Shown: piece by piece, positions 21,862 to 34,654 of the stretch
Position numbering within the stretch: position 1 is the stretch's first letter
How the letters are laid out: each line of letters opens with the position of its first letter
Assembly (NCBI GenBank): GCA_036971475.1
Contig: JBAIZL010000001.1
Span: 281,509,925-281,573,924, forward strand
Direction: 5' to 3'
Length of the DNA stretch: 64,000 nucleotides
From: Prosapia bicincta
Taxonomy: Eukaryota > Arthropoda > Insecta > Hemiptera > Cercopidae
Made by a program: the position numbers and the translations under genes
The notes under the pieces: generated by a model
The model's database searches: none
Seen by the model: only the letters and a program-made list of their open reading frames with translations
What the model was told of the DNA's origin: nothing

Positions 21862-21957
21862 ATCAGGGAGGTAAGTACAATATACCTTAAGGTAGCAGTG
21901 CTTCGGGCAGTTCAAACCCGCTCCCAAGTTAAAAAAAAAAAAAAATACAAAATATTT

Positions 21958-23463
21958 TGCGCACATACCAAAGCACAATAGTCATTAGAATAATAACAGC
22001 TGATATTATTTAACTTATGCATTATCTTTTGTATCATATTAGGAGTTTTCCAGTTATATTTTTGTTCCCGTTACAGTGCTCATTATTTATTTACTTCTCA
22101 CATAATTATTTTTAAAGAATAAGAAATTTTAAAATATTCACGTTACACCATATTATGAAGTAATTTTCTATTTATTAACATAACTTCCATTCAATTAAGA
22201 AATAATTTAGGCAATAAATAAAATAATTTGCTAATTAAATTACAGCTAAAATAATTGGAAGATCTGGAAACAGTTTTGTTTATTTTTGAACGAATTTTAT
22301 AACTTTTGTAACATCGACCAAAGATTGAGCATTTTAACGAAATGACACAATCACATAAAAGATTGTAGTTTAACCTATTTGCTTTGTACAACTCAAGTCC
22401 CTTTATTTATAATTATGAAACCTTTATTACTCACCTCTTGCAGTGCTCAATCACAGTTGCACAAACATAAAGTCTGTTTACATTCTAGCGAAGTTGTATC
22501 GTTGCTGACACCAAACAATACACTGCTCTGCACAGCACCTAAGGCGGAACAATTAATACTATAAATAGATTTCTAGTCATGCGCAATGACCACATAATAT
22601 ATTTATGTGCGAACAGTTATGAAATGACGTTCCACTATACTACGCAACACATACCACTGTAGGGAATACTAGAATATTCAGTTAGACGCACCCACCTCTA
22701 ACACAGACACGTAAGTGTGTGTGTGTGTGTGTGGCGCGCACGCGTGTGTGGGTGTGTGTGACTGGCTCACTGTCTTACTTCCCTCTCGTAGACATGGTAT
22801 TATAATAAGCGTTTATAGATATTTTTAGAAACGTTATGTACAACACTATTTTGATTCCACTATTAGGAAATAATAAGCAAAATAGAAGGTAAAAAAGAAA
22901 AAAATCGCTACTATTAATGTAGATTTCATGATATATACATGAGTTTTACAAGGCATTAATGCTTGTAGGTTAATCTTAAGATTTGTATTTTGAAACATGA
23001 TCCCGTAAAGAGCTACGATTATTGTAAACATTCCGATATCTAAATTATAAATTAAATTACATAAAACGTATATTATATTAGATTTAGCCCATTTTGTTTT
23101 ACTTGTATTTTTGTTTTCCGTTGAAAGTTTAAAAACTGAGTTTATAAATGTCCTTGTTATTGATGAAAATAAAGTGGAGCATATCTAGGAGGATGGTGTC
23201 ACTGAGTCTAACCTAGTTTCCCCCTCATATTTTACTATCCTTTTAATGATAGTTTTCAATTGGTGTCGGAAAACATCAAGTAAAATGCTTTTTGTATGTA
23301 AATTATTCACACTTATCTAAACATGTAAATAACTTTCATAGTTACAATTATAATAAATGAAGGCGGTGATTTCGTGAGGTTTGCTCCATTTTCAGGTCCG
23401 ACAACCATCGCTGCAAACACGATATACAGGATGCTTTCGAAACTTCTAAACACACTTATCCGT
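21958..23463. other. Dispersed repeat copy 1, right part
   Basis: Collinear with about 58996-60706. No gene seen. It contains a short (TG)n near 22715-22760 where copy 2 has about 150 bp of (TG)n. Confidence 0.75.
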
Positions 23464-23512
23464 AGGTCGGATGACACTTATCCGTAGGTCTGTGTATGTG
23501 TGTATTTGAATG

Positions 23513-23858
<346 letters not shown>

Positions 23859-23870
23859 GTGTGTGTTAGT

Positions 23871-26800
23871 TGCGGCGGGCTGCATTCTGTTGGAATACCT
23901 ACCGCAAAGGGAAAAAATTTAAACCAAGCCATCTCAAGGGGTTTAGCAAATTAAAGTAACAGTAAGGGGGTCATTTGCCAGGGGAAAACCGTCAAAATCT
24001 ACCTAGAAATGCAATCGACATCTTAAAAGATGCAGCAAGACAAAAGAAATAGAAAACCAAGAATAAGAAGAACTACTGAAAAGCACCAATAAAGAGTTAT
24101 ACGGCTAGAACAAAAAATAGTTAGAATTCGATCCAGTATTTATTTTCTGGAGCAGCGTTGAAGTACACAAAGGAATGCGTGCGCAATTTATGACGTAATC
24201 GATAGAGATCCTTATTGGTTAAGAGGAATCATGGGAACAGGTAGCTGGAGATGGAAGGCCTACAAGTGGGGGAAGATATAGCGTCATGACGCTGGCAGCT
24301 TAACTAGAAAACCGAAAGGGTACGGATCGTGGCAAAGTTAGCTCCGGTGAGAAACAATGAAAAATTGTGTTATTACCGTTAGTCGATCCAAAACGATGCA
24401 GGGCTAAGTACGTAGTGATTCGCCGGTATGTCGTGACGTGGTGTTTTAAGAAAAGGGGCACTTTCGGCGAAGATCTAGCCAAAAGAGGAACCCCAAAAGT
24501 AAGATCGAAGTGTGCAAGCCTCTTAGGACGTTGTTGTGTTTCAAACGGTAATTAAAAATCAACCTTACTCTGAAATGGTAAGGGGTAGTTAACTGTGTTG
24601 AATTAGGCAAAATGTTAATGAAAATAAGAGTCAAAATTAAGTGTGAGAAATTTAAAAAAATCTGAGTGCTAAAAAATGCCCATCTAGGACCAGTATTACA
24701 AAGGGTTTAAAGTCAAAATTGTATCAGTATGGATTCTAAATTTAAAAATGTGTCAAATTCTTAGAAAAATGAAAATATAACCAAAGAGAGAGAGAGAAGC
24801 CAAGCAGACTAGAACCACAGCTGATGCGTTTCAAATATGGCGGCCAACTCACTTAGAAGCTGGACAGGCAGCAAGCGTAGGTTCGAGTTAGGAACAAGAA
24901 GGACCTCCCCACCTAGCGGTGTAACCAAGATCGCCTTCACCAATGGAGAGAGGGAAAGGAGTGAAACCAGGCCATATGGAAAAGTTGAGGTTAGATCTGC
25001 ACAGTTTTCTCTTTGCAAATTAGAAATTTTAATTTGAAAAATTTTTTAAAAGGGAAAGTGTAAAACAGTTTAAATTAATCTTAAAAACATAAATAACAAA
25101 CTTTGAAATTCAGCAATAAGCACTGGTGGCTTTGTTTAAGGGAGGGGTAAGAATTAACAAGATGGCGTAAGCCTTAAAAGTAGAAATAAGTTGTATTTTA
25201 TGAAAATAAGGGAAATGAAAATTTGAGGTTAGAAATATAAAAAAGGGTTAAGGGTTCATCGTAAACAACTCAAATAAAGATGTTTAAATTATTTAAAGGG
25301 TCAAAATTTATAGGGTGGTAAGGAAATAAAGTAAGATATAATTTGTTGTTTAAAGTTAAATATGATATCACAAATGTAAGCATGCAAGATGGCTGACAAA
25401 GGTAGATTGTTTACTACAGCTGATTCAAAGGTTATGCATTGCTTTCAAAAAGCCGTAAAAGTGGGGCGGTATGTTATTTAAGTAAATTAAACTAAATTGT
25501 TGTTTTATTTAGAAGGAGTTATTTTGTAATTAGAAATGGAAACCAATTAACATAAATTGTTCTGGTAATAAAAAGGAGTTATTCATTAATTCAAGTTGAT
25601 TAGATTAAATTGTTGGTTTTATTTAAAAAGGGGTACAATTATATATATGTATCCAAGAAATTAAATTAAAATAAAATTTTGAGTAAAAATGAAGGGTTAT
25701 GACTTTCATTCGTATTAAATTAAAATATTACAAATGTGAAACAAAAGGGGTTAAGGGAAACAAGAGATGTTTTAAATGAGGTTATATATATGGATGAATT
25801 TTGTAAATTATGAAAATATGAATAAGTAACCAAATATTTAAAAGAAGGGATTTGAAAATATAAGTGGGGCTAGCTAATAAATTAAAATAAATTGTTTTCA
25901 GATTAATTATAAATTTATTTTGATTATTTCAGGATTTATGTATATAAGAAGATTTCATTTTGTTGTTAGTGATAGGGAAAACTAAATAGAAAAAATCTTT
26001 GCAAGTTTTTGTAATCCAAGTTATATGATTTCTGTAAATGGGTTAACTACCATTCAGTAAATGTTAATTAAACTTTAGTAAGTATAAATTTCCTTCAGAA
26101 ATTAAGTTGATAAAGTTTCAGTAAATGTTAGTTAATTTCCAGTATGTATTACTTTCTTGCAAAAAGGGTTAAATATTTTCTATTAAATGTGTTAATTAAT
26201 TTTCTGTAAATGTGTGGATTCCTTTTGGTAAATGATTAAGTATCTGTCAGAAAAACTTTTAAATATGTTTCAGTAAACGTTTTAATTAAGATATGCAGTA
26301 AATATTGTAATTTCCATTCAGTAAATGTTTGATTTCACTCAGCAAATGTTTTAACATTTTTTATTAAATATAATTTGTTATTCAGTAAATACTTTGGATA
26401 TCTTTTGGTAGATATATCTATATGTTTATAAATATAATTTCTTTTTCAGTATGTGCTTTGATATTTTTTATTTATAAATATAATGTAATTTATGAAATTG
26501 TTTTAAGGTTATTCGGTAAAGTAGGATTAATTTCTACATATAAAAGGAAGTAGAAAATTGCTTTGAAAAGTTAATTAAAGTTAATAGAGATATAGGACAA
26601 ACTTTAACACATACATGGCTATATAGGATGTTGTCATAAATAAGTTGTTTTTTAAGAGATTTTAACTAGTTGGAACAAAATGTAAAGGTTAGGGAGCTTT
26701 CGGAGTGTACTGAAGAGTAAAGCTTTGCGAGAAACAAAAGGGCTAAAACGAAAATTTGTAGAATGTAGCAAATAACTTTTAATTACAAATCTAAGTAAAC

Positions 26801-27571
26801 ATAAACGAATATTGTCAATTAAATTTTCAGGGTTACATAACCAGGGATTTTGAAATAAAAATAGATCAAGTATTCAAATGTTTTGAAGATCCACTTAGGG
26901 AAAAAGAGATATTTAAATGGAAGGTAACAACCAAATTTCAGGTTGAAAAGGTTAAAGTTTGACAAACAATATTGAGAAATTAATTGGGTAAAGTTTTACG
27001 CTTCTTTATATTCCGATAGTTAGTAAACAAAAGTTTTAAAATCTTAGTTAAATGTTAAATTTTCAAATAAAATAAACAAATATTATGTTTTCTAAAAATT
27101 AGCAAGATACCAAATAAATGTAATTCAAGGTTAAAGAAATGCATACTGTGCTATGCATATTAAAATTAATAGATTTCAAAATTAAAAAATAAACATTTTT
27201 TAAATAACTTGCAAACAAACTGAGTATTCTTTTAAACAAATTTCTTACACTCTCCTACAATCGATATGGTTATTTCGCAGATTATATGCCTTTAAAAAGA
27301 ACTCCTTCCCCGGGATGACTCACCCGTAAAGGGTAAATTCTCAGCAAGTTAGGTTTTATGTTTTTTAAGTCCAGTGACTTGTTCTCTGGCAGATTTTGGC
27401 GAGCACTGCACAGGGTTCGTAGCTTGGCTACGAACGGCTCGTTTCAAAATTCTTGCTCTGCAGCGGGCGCGTGTGCTGGTTATGCGCTAGAGAGTTGGTC
27501 AACGAAAGGGTTGACGGCTGGATAAGTGAGCGTATGATCATGGTGGTGAGGTGGTGAGCGGGCCCGTTGCA
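23871..27571 (+). mobile_element. Third LTR-like unit (LTR3), about 3.7 kb
   Basis: Starts TGCGGCGGGCTG and ends GGCCCGTTGCA, matching the ends of LTR2 (TGTAACGGG; CACCGTTGCA). It contains a GC-richer block (24150-25030), then a long AT-rich stretch with a recurrent TTCAGTAAATGTT phrase (about 26040-26520), then the two-hairpin motif at 27371-27450. It lies between two (TG)n tracts, so it probably inserted in one microsatellite; a target duplication is hard to see there (TAGT and GTGT). No retrotransposon proteins, and the small ORF at 24837-25037 has no recognisable domain. It is longer than LTR1 and LTR2, so it may hold insertions. Confidence 0.55.
27371..27450 (+). ncRNA. Two-hairpin RNA motif in LTR3
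   Basis: Hairpin 1 is CCAG (27371-27374) with CTGG (27386-27389) and is weaker than in the others. Hairpin 2 is ATTTTG (27393-27398) with CAAAAT (27445-27450) and CGAGC (27400-27404) with GCTCG (27437-27441). An extra perfect 9-bp inner stem, GTTCGTAGC with GCTACGAAC, lies at 27415-27435. The GCACAGG loop motif is at 27408-27414. Stem sequences are unlike those of LTR1 and LTR2. Confidence 0.6.
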
Positions 27572-27804
<233 letters not shown>

Positions 27805-27807
<3 letters not shown>

Positions 27808-28645
27808 GGTGGTTAATCATGTAAATTTGTCTGGTTCAGCGGTTCCCAACCTGTGGTATTCCCCTATAGGTACGTAAAATCCTGTGGTGGTAAGCGGTAA
27901 TAATGCCAGCAATGGCGGACATTAATACTTCACACTTTAGATTAGATTTATATACTAGGTTACACTAGTAGTTGCCACGATAGTTGATGTGTTGTTGATC
28001 CGTAACTGCATGGAACTTAGGATGAACTGGGATGAATAGGTATTTTTATATCATTGCGCCGGTAAAGCCAGATCCTCCATTTTGGTGAGGAATCTAGCCG
28101 GGAAACATAACTTGGCCAGCGAATAAGTTTAATAGGTAGGGCTTCACTCAACAGCGTTTTTAACCTGTTTCCATTGTCAGAAAATAATAACATTTGTTTT
28201 TGTATTAATAAACCAGTATAATATACGGATTACGGTAATGAAATATTTTTAATTTTATAATAAAGTTCTCTTATCTTTAAACGATATTTATATTACAACC
28301 TCTCTAAATAGAAACAGTTTGACATAAAAAAATCAGTCTGTGAATTATTTTTATTATTTGCACAGGAAAATGATGTCAGCGGGAAATTTGGAGGTATGAT
28401 TTCAAATGTTAATTCTTTAAAAAAAATATTTCGCCACGACTACAGGTTTGGTTGTGGCATTGGTGTATTTGAGCGCAAACATTATGTGTTATTGTCTGAA
28501 AGTGTGACCTAACGCAAACGAGTTACCATACTGGTTGTCCTTGGATTAATCATATTAACTTATTTGTCTAGTCTATTGAATCTGTATCAAAGGGTTATAT
28601 TAATTTATTGACAGTTAAAATTATTATTTCGGTGTTTATATTAGG
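27805..28645. other. hAT-like terminal sequence and non-coding DNA
   Basis: At 27837 CAGCGGTTCCCAACCTGTGG matches the kind of terminus found in hAT elements of the Charlie/ZBED group. It may be the left end of the element whose transposase remains at 31834-33330, but the matching right end was not found. At 28036-28130 lies a stretch (GGAATCTAGCCGGGAAACA) found again at about 31460-31560. No gene seen. Confidence 0.45.
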
Positions 28646-30235
28646 CACTTTCAACTGCAGCCCCAGACGTTCCTGGGGGAAATATAGAGCAACATTCATA
28701 TTTGGAACCATTACAAAACCAACCTTAACAAACTTCTTTTAGAAAAATAATAATAATTTTAAGGCAATTTTTCCCAACAAAAAGCTTTAAGGTTGGTTCT
28801 ATTGTTATTAGTCCGAATTCGGAAGTAATTTCCAAACGAAACTGCGTAGAAGAAAAGATCAAAATGGACCGAGGGGACCCTATCGGGAATTTTTACAGCG
28901 GTATTAGTTTCAAAACTAAGAGAATATTCCCTTACTACCCTACTCACGTAATTCAATAACCTAGTATTGCAAATATACGGATAGTTATGGGTAGGTGATA
29001 GGTGGGGAGAGTATTACTAAGATAGGAGAAAGAGGCACACTATGGTCGTTTCTGTAACAACAGATTATGTATGTATGTATTTAGAGATGGGTCCCCTTTG
29101 TGCAAGAGATGTTACGAGGACGAAAAGGAAAGCCCCGTCCACGTGGAGTTAGGTGTCCACTAAGCTAGTCCTGCGGTAGGGATTAGAAGAGAGTACAAAG
29201 GCTGCAGCTAAGTGCTACACACCGATAAGGTCCCTCCGAGATTAGTAATAAAAAAAATAAAATGTAGAAATGGGAGATAGGGGCACATCTCATTAGGCTA
29301 CGGGGGGGGGGAGGCTTCTCACTATGCTGTGTTATGCTAGAGACGAGCCTGAGGGCGTTGCCCTACTCATCCCTATACAGGAAAAGAATTACGTGCATAA
29401 CTCTTCAATGGAAAAGGTAGAGTGCATATGCACTTTAGATAAACTCAACTATTGACCAATAAATAGATGTTATTAATACATATTTTAGTTTTGTTTGTGC
29501 CTAAAGAATTAGGAGTATTAGTTAATTTCCAAATTAAAATGATATTATCATTAAAACCCATCAATAATAAAAGCTTGAGGAATATCACTTAGAAATACAC
29601 AGTTGTTGAGTTTGCGCCCTAACGTGATAGCTGAAGTAACTTGAATGTTTTGGTGGAATATTACAATCGAGTTGATGCTACCCCCTGGCTGTTATTCCTT
29701 GGCTCCCCCTTAACGAAACGATAGGTTCGCATCTGTGTTATACTAGACTAATTTTCAATCTTTATCAATTTTGTTTTACCACTGAATTTCAAACAGAGTT
29801 TGGACTGGTAGTTTTAACTTAACAAAAAGGCTCTCCGGATTTACTATCATGTCAAAATTGTTTGAATTTCAACCCTGGTTGATTTTCAGTTTCTATCCTT
29901 TCTCGAATATTTCTTATTCATTTAATTTTCACCACCGAAATTATATATAATATGTCCGTACCTCTGGTTAGCCCTCTTGATAAGAATTCGATCGTTGCAA
30001 CGTCAGAACACGAACTCTCAGTTTATGCAAACAGCGTACGTTTTTTGTAGAAACGTGTAAATATGAATTGTGTATCAAACGTTTAATAGATTTATAGAAA
30101 TTATAGGTTACATACACATTTAATTGAACAAATCTATGACTTGAAACTCACCACTTCAACCCATGCTAGGATCTTAGTCCCCATTTCCAGGGTCCAACCA
30201 CAGCAGCAAGTTTATAGCCTTAGTGATAGCTCCAT

Positions 30236-30300
<65 letters not shown>

Positions 30301-30326
30301 AAAATGTATACCATATACCACATATA

Positions 30327-30378
<52 letters not shown>

Positions 30379-30410
30379 GTACATACTCATATGCATACAC
30401 ACAAACATTC

Positions 30411-30460
<50 letters not shown>

Positions 30461-30613
30461 ATAAATTAAAAATATTTCAAAAACAAGAATACTTTTAATG
30501 AATATATTTATTCAAAGCTTTCACCGATAAAATAGTACCAGCATCTTCAGGATAATAATTATCTAATAAAATATTTTTACAAAATTAAATCATATGTGTC
30601 TATGTATCATATA

Positions 30614-30675
<62 letters not shown>

Positions 30676-30678
30676 ATT

Positions 30679-30885
30679 AATTTAAAATATTTCAAACACA
30701 AGAATACTTTTAATGAATATATTTATTCAAAGCTTTTCGCCGATAAAAAAGTATCAGCATCTTCAGGAAAAATAATGATCAGTGATAATTATTTTTCCTG
30801 AAGATGCTGATACTTTTTTATCGGCGAAAAGCTTTGAATAAATATATTCATTAAAAGTATTCTTGTGTTTGAAATATTTTAAATT
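30679..30885. repeat. Near-perfect palindrome, about 100-bp arms
   Basis: Positions pair to a sum of 61564. The arms pair from AATTTAAAATATTTC inward to GATCAGTGATA at the centre with very few mismatches. (TA)n tracts flank it. A single diverged arm lies just upstream at about 30474-30560. The CATCTTCAGGA segment recurs near 33870. Probably a foldback transposon. Confidence 0.85.
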
Positions 30886-30920
30886 TATTAACTATATATA
30901 CAAGAAAACATATCACCATA

Positions 30921-30979
<59 letters not shown>

Positions 30980-31050
30980 CAAAACAAAAAGTAAAATTAA
31001 AATATTCGATTCTGTTCCCATAGATTTCATGAAATTTATATGAATATTCT

Positions 31051-31253
31051 CTTACACGTTTTAAAAAATGTTTTAACTTGCTTATAGTAGCACTTACTTT
31101 GTAACTTGAGTTACGGTCTCAGTTGACAAAGGGTTACATCTCCCGAAACGGCCGTCCTCAACAAACAAAGTAAGTGCTACTATAGGCAAGTTAAAACATT
31201 TTTTAAAAAGTATAAGTGATTACTAGTAGCTCACGCAAAGATGGAATCAACAA
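31051..31253. mobile_element. Small foldback insertion, 203 bp, 11-bp target duplication
   Basis: Flanked by ATGAATATTCT at 31040-31050 and 31254-31264. Inside, about 31057-31102 is the near-complement of 31164-31208 (AGTAGCACTTACTTTGT facing ACAAAGTAAGTGCTACT). The middle has GGGTTACATCTCCCGAAACG. Copy 2 of the dispersed repeat lacks it at the matching place. The duplication length is more like that of retroposed than of DNA elements. Confidence 0.65.
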
Positions 31254-31833
31254 ATGAATATTCTATTAAAATAAACATTGTAATAAATGCAATAATGCAT
31301 ACAGGTAGATTTTAAGCCTAATATTTCGAAATATTCGCCTTTAAAGAGCTACGTTTAAATTTTAAACATTCATTTCAGGGTGGTGTCAGAGAAACGTATT
31401 GCAGACTGGAGAGCGTCACTGAGTCTATCTAACCCAGCGAGCACAGACACAACTAGAGGTGACATAGGTATCCTCATATCATAGAGCCGGTGAAACCGGA
31501 TCCTCAATCTTGGTGAGGGATCTAGCCGGGGAAACAAGACTTGGCCAGCGACTTCCCACAGTATAGAATAGCGATGGAAAACATCTGTTCCAGATTTTGG
31601 CAATACAAATGCAAGAATGTGTCTACGATTTGATGATAGGAAACTTTCATGGAACCGTCTGTCGTGTTGTCCACACAAATATATCGTATACACAGCCGGT
31701 CACCCACCCCCTTTGCTAAACTGATTACTTACAGCGCAGTCAGGCAACCACTCTTTGTAATACATCATGCATTAAATCCTAACTACAACAAAAAAATTTA
31801 AGTTTTTCCAGAGTCTCCAACGTTAATACAGTT

Positions 31834-33330
31834 TTTGCATCTGCTAACAATGAATATGAGAATGCAGTACAAGCGTCCTATAGAATTAGCTATCATATAG
31901 ATAAGAGTGAAAAATTATATCACACAGTTGCTGAAAATCTGATTTATGGTTGTATTCAAAATACTGACAAATGTATGTTAGGTGATGAACATCCAGAAAT
32001 AATTAAGATAATTTCTTTATCAAACAAAACATTTTCTCATATAGGACTTCCAGACTATATTGATCTACGTTAGTTGAGAAAATATAACAAATACCACTTT
32101 TCTATTCGAGTGGATGAAAACACAGATGTTTTGAGTCTGTCAATTTTGCTTGTAATTGCAAGATATTTGAGTGGCAATATGCTTGAGGAAAACCTGTTGG
32201 TTTGCTATTCTCTTTCAGAAAGGTGCAGATGAGGACCAATTTAATGAAAATGAAGATTATTTCAACGAACATTAAATGAGTTCGAATTAGTACTGATGGA
32301 GGTAAATTTATGTTTCGGTGTTACAAAGGTTTGATAGGCCAAATCAATGACGTTTCCTGGAGCCATTGCGCTATCCATAGGCAAATCCAAAATTAAAAAA
32401 CTTCCTGATTAATTAAAAAGGTTCTTAACCAATTTTACTAAGGGAAGGGCAACAACATTAAGGCTATTTAGATTGTTATGTGAAGATATGGACAGCCTAA
32501 ATCTCACGTTCCTTTATTACGGAGGTGCGAGGGTTATCTCGAGGAAAGGTACTCACAAGATTATTTGAATTGAGAAATGAAACACTAGCCTTTTTTGAAG
32601 ATCACTCTTTTTAGTCGGCTGTGAAGTTCCATGATTTCAATTAGCAGCTTGCGTACTCACGTGACATTGTTTCAGAGATCAATAAATTTATTGTAGGATT
32701 TGAGAATGGTTCTATCACATTTTCAAAGTATCAGAAAAATGAGTCTATGATAAAGAAGTTGCAGTTTTGGAAATCTTCCCTTATACAGAACTAGTGTGAA
32801 GTTTTTGACACACTTAATATTTTTTGTTGGATAAAATCTCAAACTCTGATTAATTGAAATGTGATATTGTATCACACTTAAAAGTACTTAAAGCATTACT
32901 CAGGGCATCATTTCCACAGCAAAATTGTGAAAACAACTGGATATCAAATTCCTTTGATTCCCAATATTTTAAGCAAACAACCAATTTTCCAGTCTTGGAC
33001 CAAGAAGCATCAATTGAAATTTCAACAGGTTTTTCCCTGCATTCCATGTTTAAACACAAAATCCTTACTGAGTTCTAGACAGGAGTCAGGAAAGAATACG
33101 AAAGTGTCAGTGATAAACCCCTGTAGTGAATGTTGCCTTCCACAAGTTCAGTGCTTGTTGAAAGAGCATTTTCATCTTACGCCTTCATTAGGAGTAAACA
33201 AAGAAATAAACTTGATGCAGCTCCAGATTTAAGGTTCTACCTTCATCTTTCGATCCAGATTTTAAAAAGCTGAGCTGGAACACCCAAGCTTAAGGAAACC
33301 ATTAAGAAGAACTAAGTTTAATGTTCACAA
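31834..33330 (+). pseudogene. hAT-family transposase pseudogene (ZBED5/FAM200-like)
   Basis: A conceptual read across frames gives ordered similarity to hAT transposases of the ZBED5/FAM200 type. Near 31837 is QASYRISYHIDKSEKLYHTV with LIYGCIQ, and then ISLSNKTFSH. Near 32100 is FSIRVDENTDVLSLSILLV, where the family has the catalytic DDE Asp (VDESTD), with RYLSGNMLEENLLVCY after it. Near 33195 is RNKLDAAPDLRF, the C-terminal dimerisation end. Many stops and frameshifts interrupt it, so it is dead. The N-terminal BED finger is not seen. Confidence 0.7.
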
Positions 33331-33604
33331 AGGTCCATGAAATGTATTTTTTTCATTTACAATAAAAAAAAACGTTCCTTATCTTTCAGATTTTGTTTGA
33401 GTTATATGTATTCAAGTTAAATTAAGTATTGTTTTCTGACTTAATATAAATAAAGTTAGTGGTTTTATTTTTGTTGTGTTTAATTTGTACCTACTAACAT
33501 AACTAAAAATTAATACCAATTCTTACTTTTAAAAGTTATGAATGGTTATTAGGAAATTTGATAAAACTAATAGTACAGTTCCAAACGCCCATTCTTTAAA
33601 TTTA

Positions 33605-33795
33605 TTAAAACAATATTATAGTGTTATTACAATATTATAGTGTTATTACAATATTATAGTATTATTACAATATTATAGTGTTATTACAATATTATAGTGT
33701 TATTACAATATTATAGTGTTACTACAATATTGTAGTGTTATTACAATATTATAGTGTTATTACAATATTATAGTGTTATTACAATATTGTAATAT
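33605..33795. repeat. 19-bp minisatellite
   Basis: About ten tandem copies of a 19-bp unit, TTATTACAATATTATAGTG, with one or two substitutions per copy. Confidence 0.95.
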
Positions 33796-34555
33796 TTATA
33801 AGCCCTTTATTTATCCAGCTCTTCCGAAGGTAGGATTAGTGGACGAAGTAAATCTCTGAACAAGACTTGCATCTTCAGGCAAGATAAAATACCTTTCTGT
33901 AAAAGGTTAAAAGCATTCTGCGTCTAAAGTTATCAATAGGTAGATATGCACTGCAGTAATTCAACTAAGCAATCGTTAAAATTAATAGTAACGATTGTAA
34001 AAAAAAACCTCGTCAAAGCAGGGTATGGTACGTCCAACCCTCATAAATCAAAAACCTCCTTAGATCCCTCCTCTATGAAAACTGAGAAACCCTTCTGTGT
34101 TCAAAACTGTCAACATTTTTACTAACTTACCAAAACTTATTTTAACATTCTTTATTAATGTTTGTTCTTGTAGCTTGCATACACAAAATGTCAAACACAC
34201 ATACACAAAAACTAGTCTCTAGAGATAAATTTGAAATACACAAACGCTATATAACACAAAACCAACATATTTTAAACTACCACACACACACACACACACA
34301 CTTACCCAGCGCACGCAAACTCCTCCTCTTGACAGTTGTTTTTCTCCAGATCCATACTTACCTGTAGACCGCCTACGCAGGTAAAATTTGAAACAAGCAG
34401 ATCTGACACGAGCCAGAACCTGTACACAAAAACTCTCACTACTTTAAATATTCTCCACTTACTAAACCACTTACACACAACCCAAGGAAACCACCCCTAC
34501 CTCGCTAGCTCTATTCTAAACTTCCTGCCTACTGTTTAAAATACACTCAAGCGCA
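33796..34555. other. Unassigned sequence, probably transposon remnant
   Basis: Contains CTTGCATCTTCAGGCAAGA near 33867, related to the repeat at 30540, and from about 34150 a C-rich strand with a short (CA)n at 34282-34301. Two overlapping small ORFs have no recognisable domain. No gene called. Confidence 0.4.
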
Positions 34556-34654
34556 TGCAACGACACGCCGACTTGTCTTGCAATTCTAAATATGCCCCCT
34601 ACTGTTAACTAATAATGTGAGGGCTATATAGTCATTTGGCTGTAATGTTGTCAC

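Larger units (their letters stand above)
16946..21945 (+). mobile_element. Full-length non-LTR retrotransposon with RNase H (R1/LOA/I-like), degenerate
   Basis: A 5.0-kb GC-richer block. It has a 5' untranslated region, an ORF1, an ORF2 with endonuclease, reverse transcriptase, RNase H and a terminal Cys-His motif, and an A15 tail. Near-identical flanks TACAAAACATTT (16934-16945) and TACAAAATATTT (21946-21957) are the target-site duplication. The empty site in copy 2 (near 58985) has this stretch once, confirming both ends. An RNase H domain in an element with an apurinic-type endonuclease points to the I/LOA side of the R1-Jockey assemblage. Frameshifts break both ORFs. Confidence 0.9.
12474..23463. 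repeat. Dispersed repeat family, copy 1 (interrupted)
   Basis: Collinear with 53746-60706 from CAGATTCTAATAC to ACTTCTAAACA, after removing a 744-bp transposon (12495-13238) and a non-LTR element (16946-21945). Both copies carry (TA)n and (TG)n tracts at like positions and many short differences. No convincing ORF: small frames differ between copies. A third partial copy lies at 28646-31420, so this is a repeat family and not a simple two-copy duplication. Confidence 0.8.
28646..31420. repeat. Dispersed repeat family, copy 3 (partial)
   Basis: Shares ordered stretches with copies 1 and 2, from AACTGCAGCCCCAGACG (28656) to GAGCGTCACTGAGTCT (near 31409, compare 60419). Differences include (TA)n tracts (30239-30297, 30329-30374, 30414-30456, 30608-30671, 30926-30976), a palindromic insert, and a 203-bp insert with an 11-bp duplication. 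No coding sequence seen. Confidence 0.7.

Noticed and set aside
24865..24900. GTAGGTTCGAGTTAGG resembling a tRNA T-arm
   Set aside because: No matching acceptor, D or anticodon stems around it.
30141..30498. Tyr-Ile repeat ORFs over (TA)n tracts (also 12435-12757 and 62800-63012)
   Set aside because: Dinucleotide composition only.
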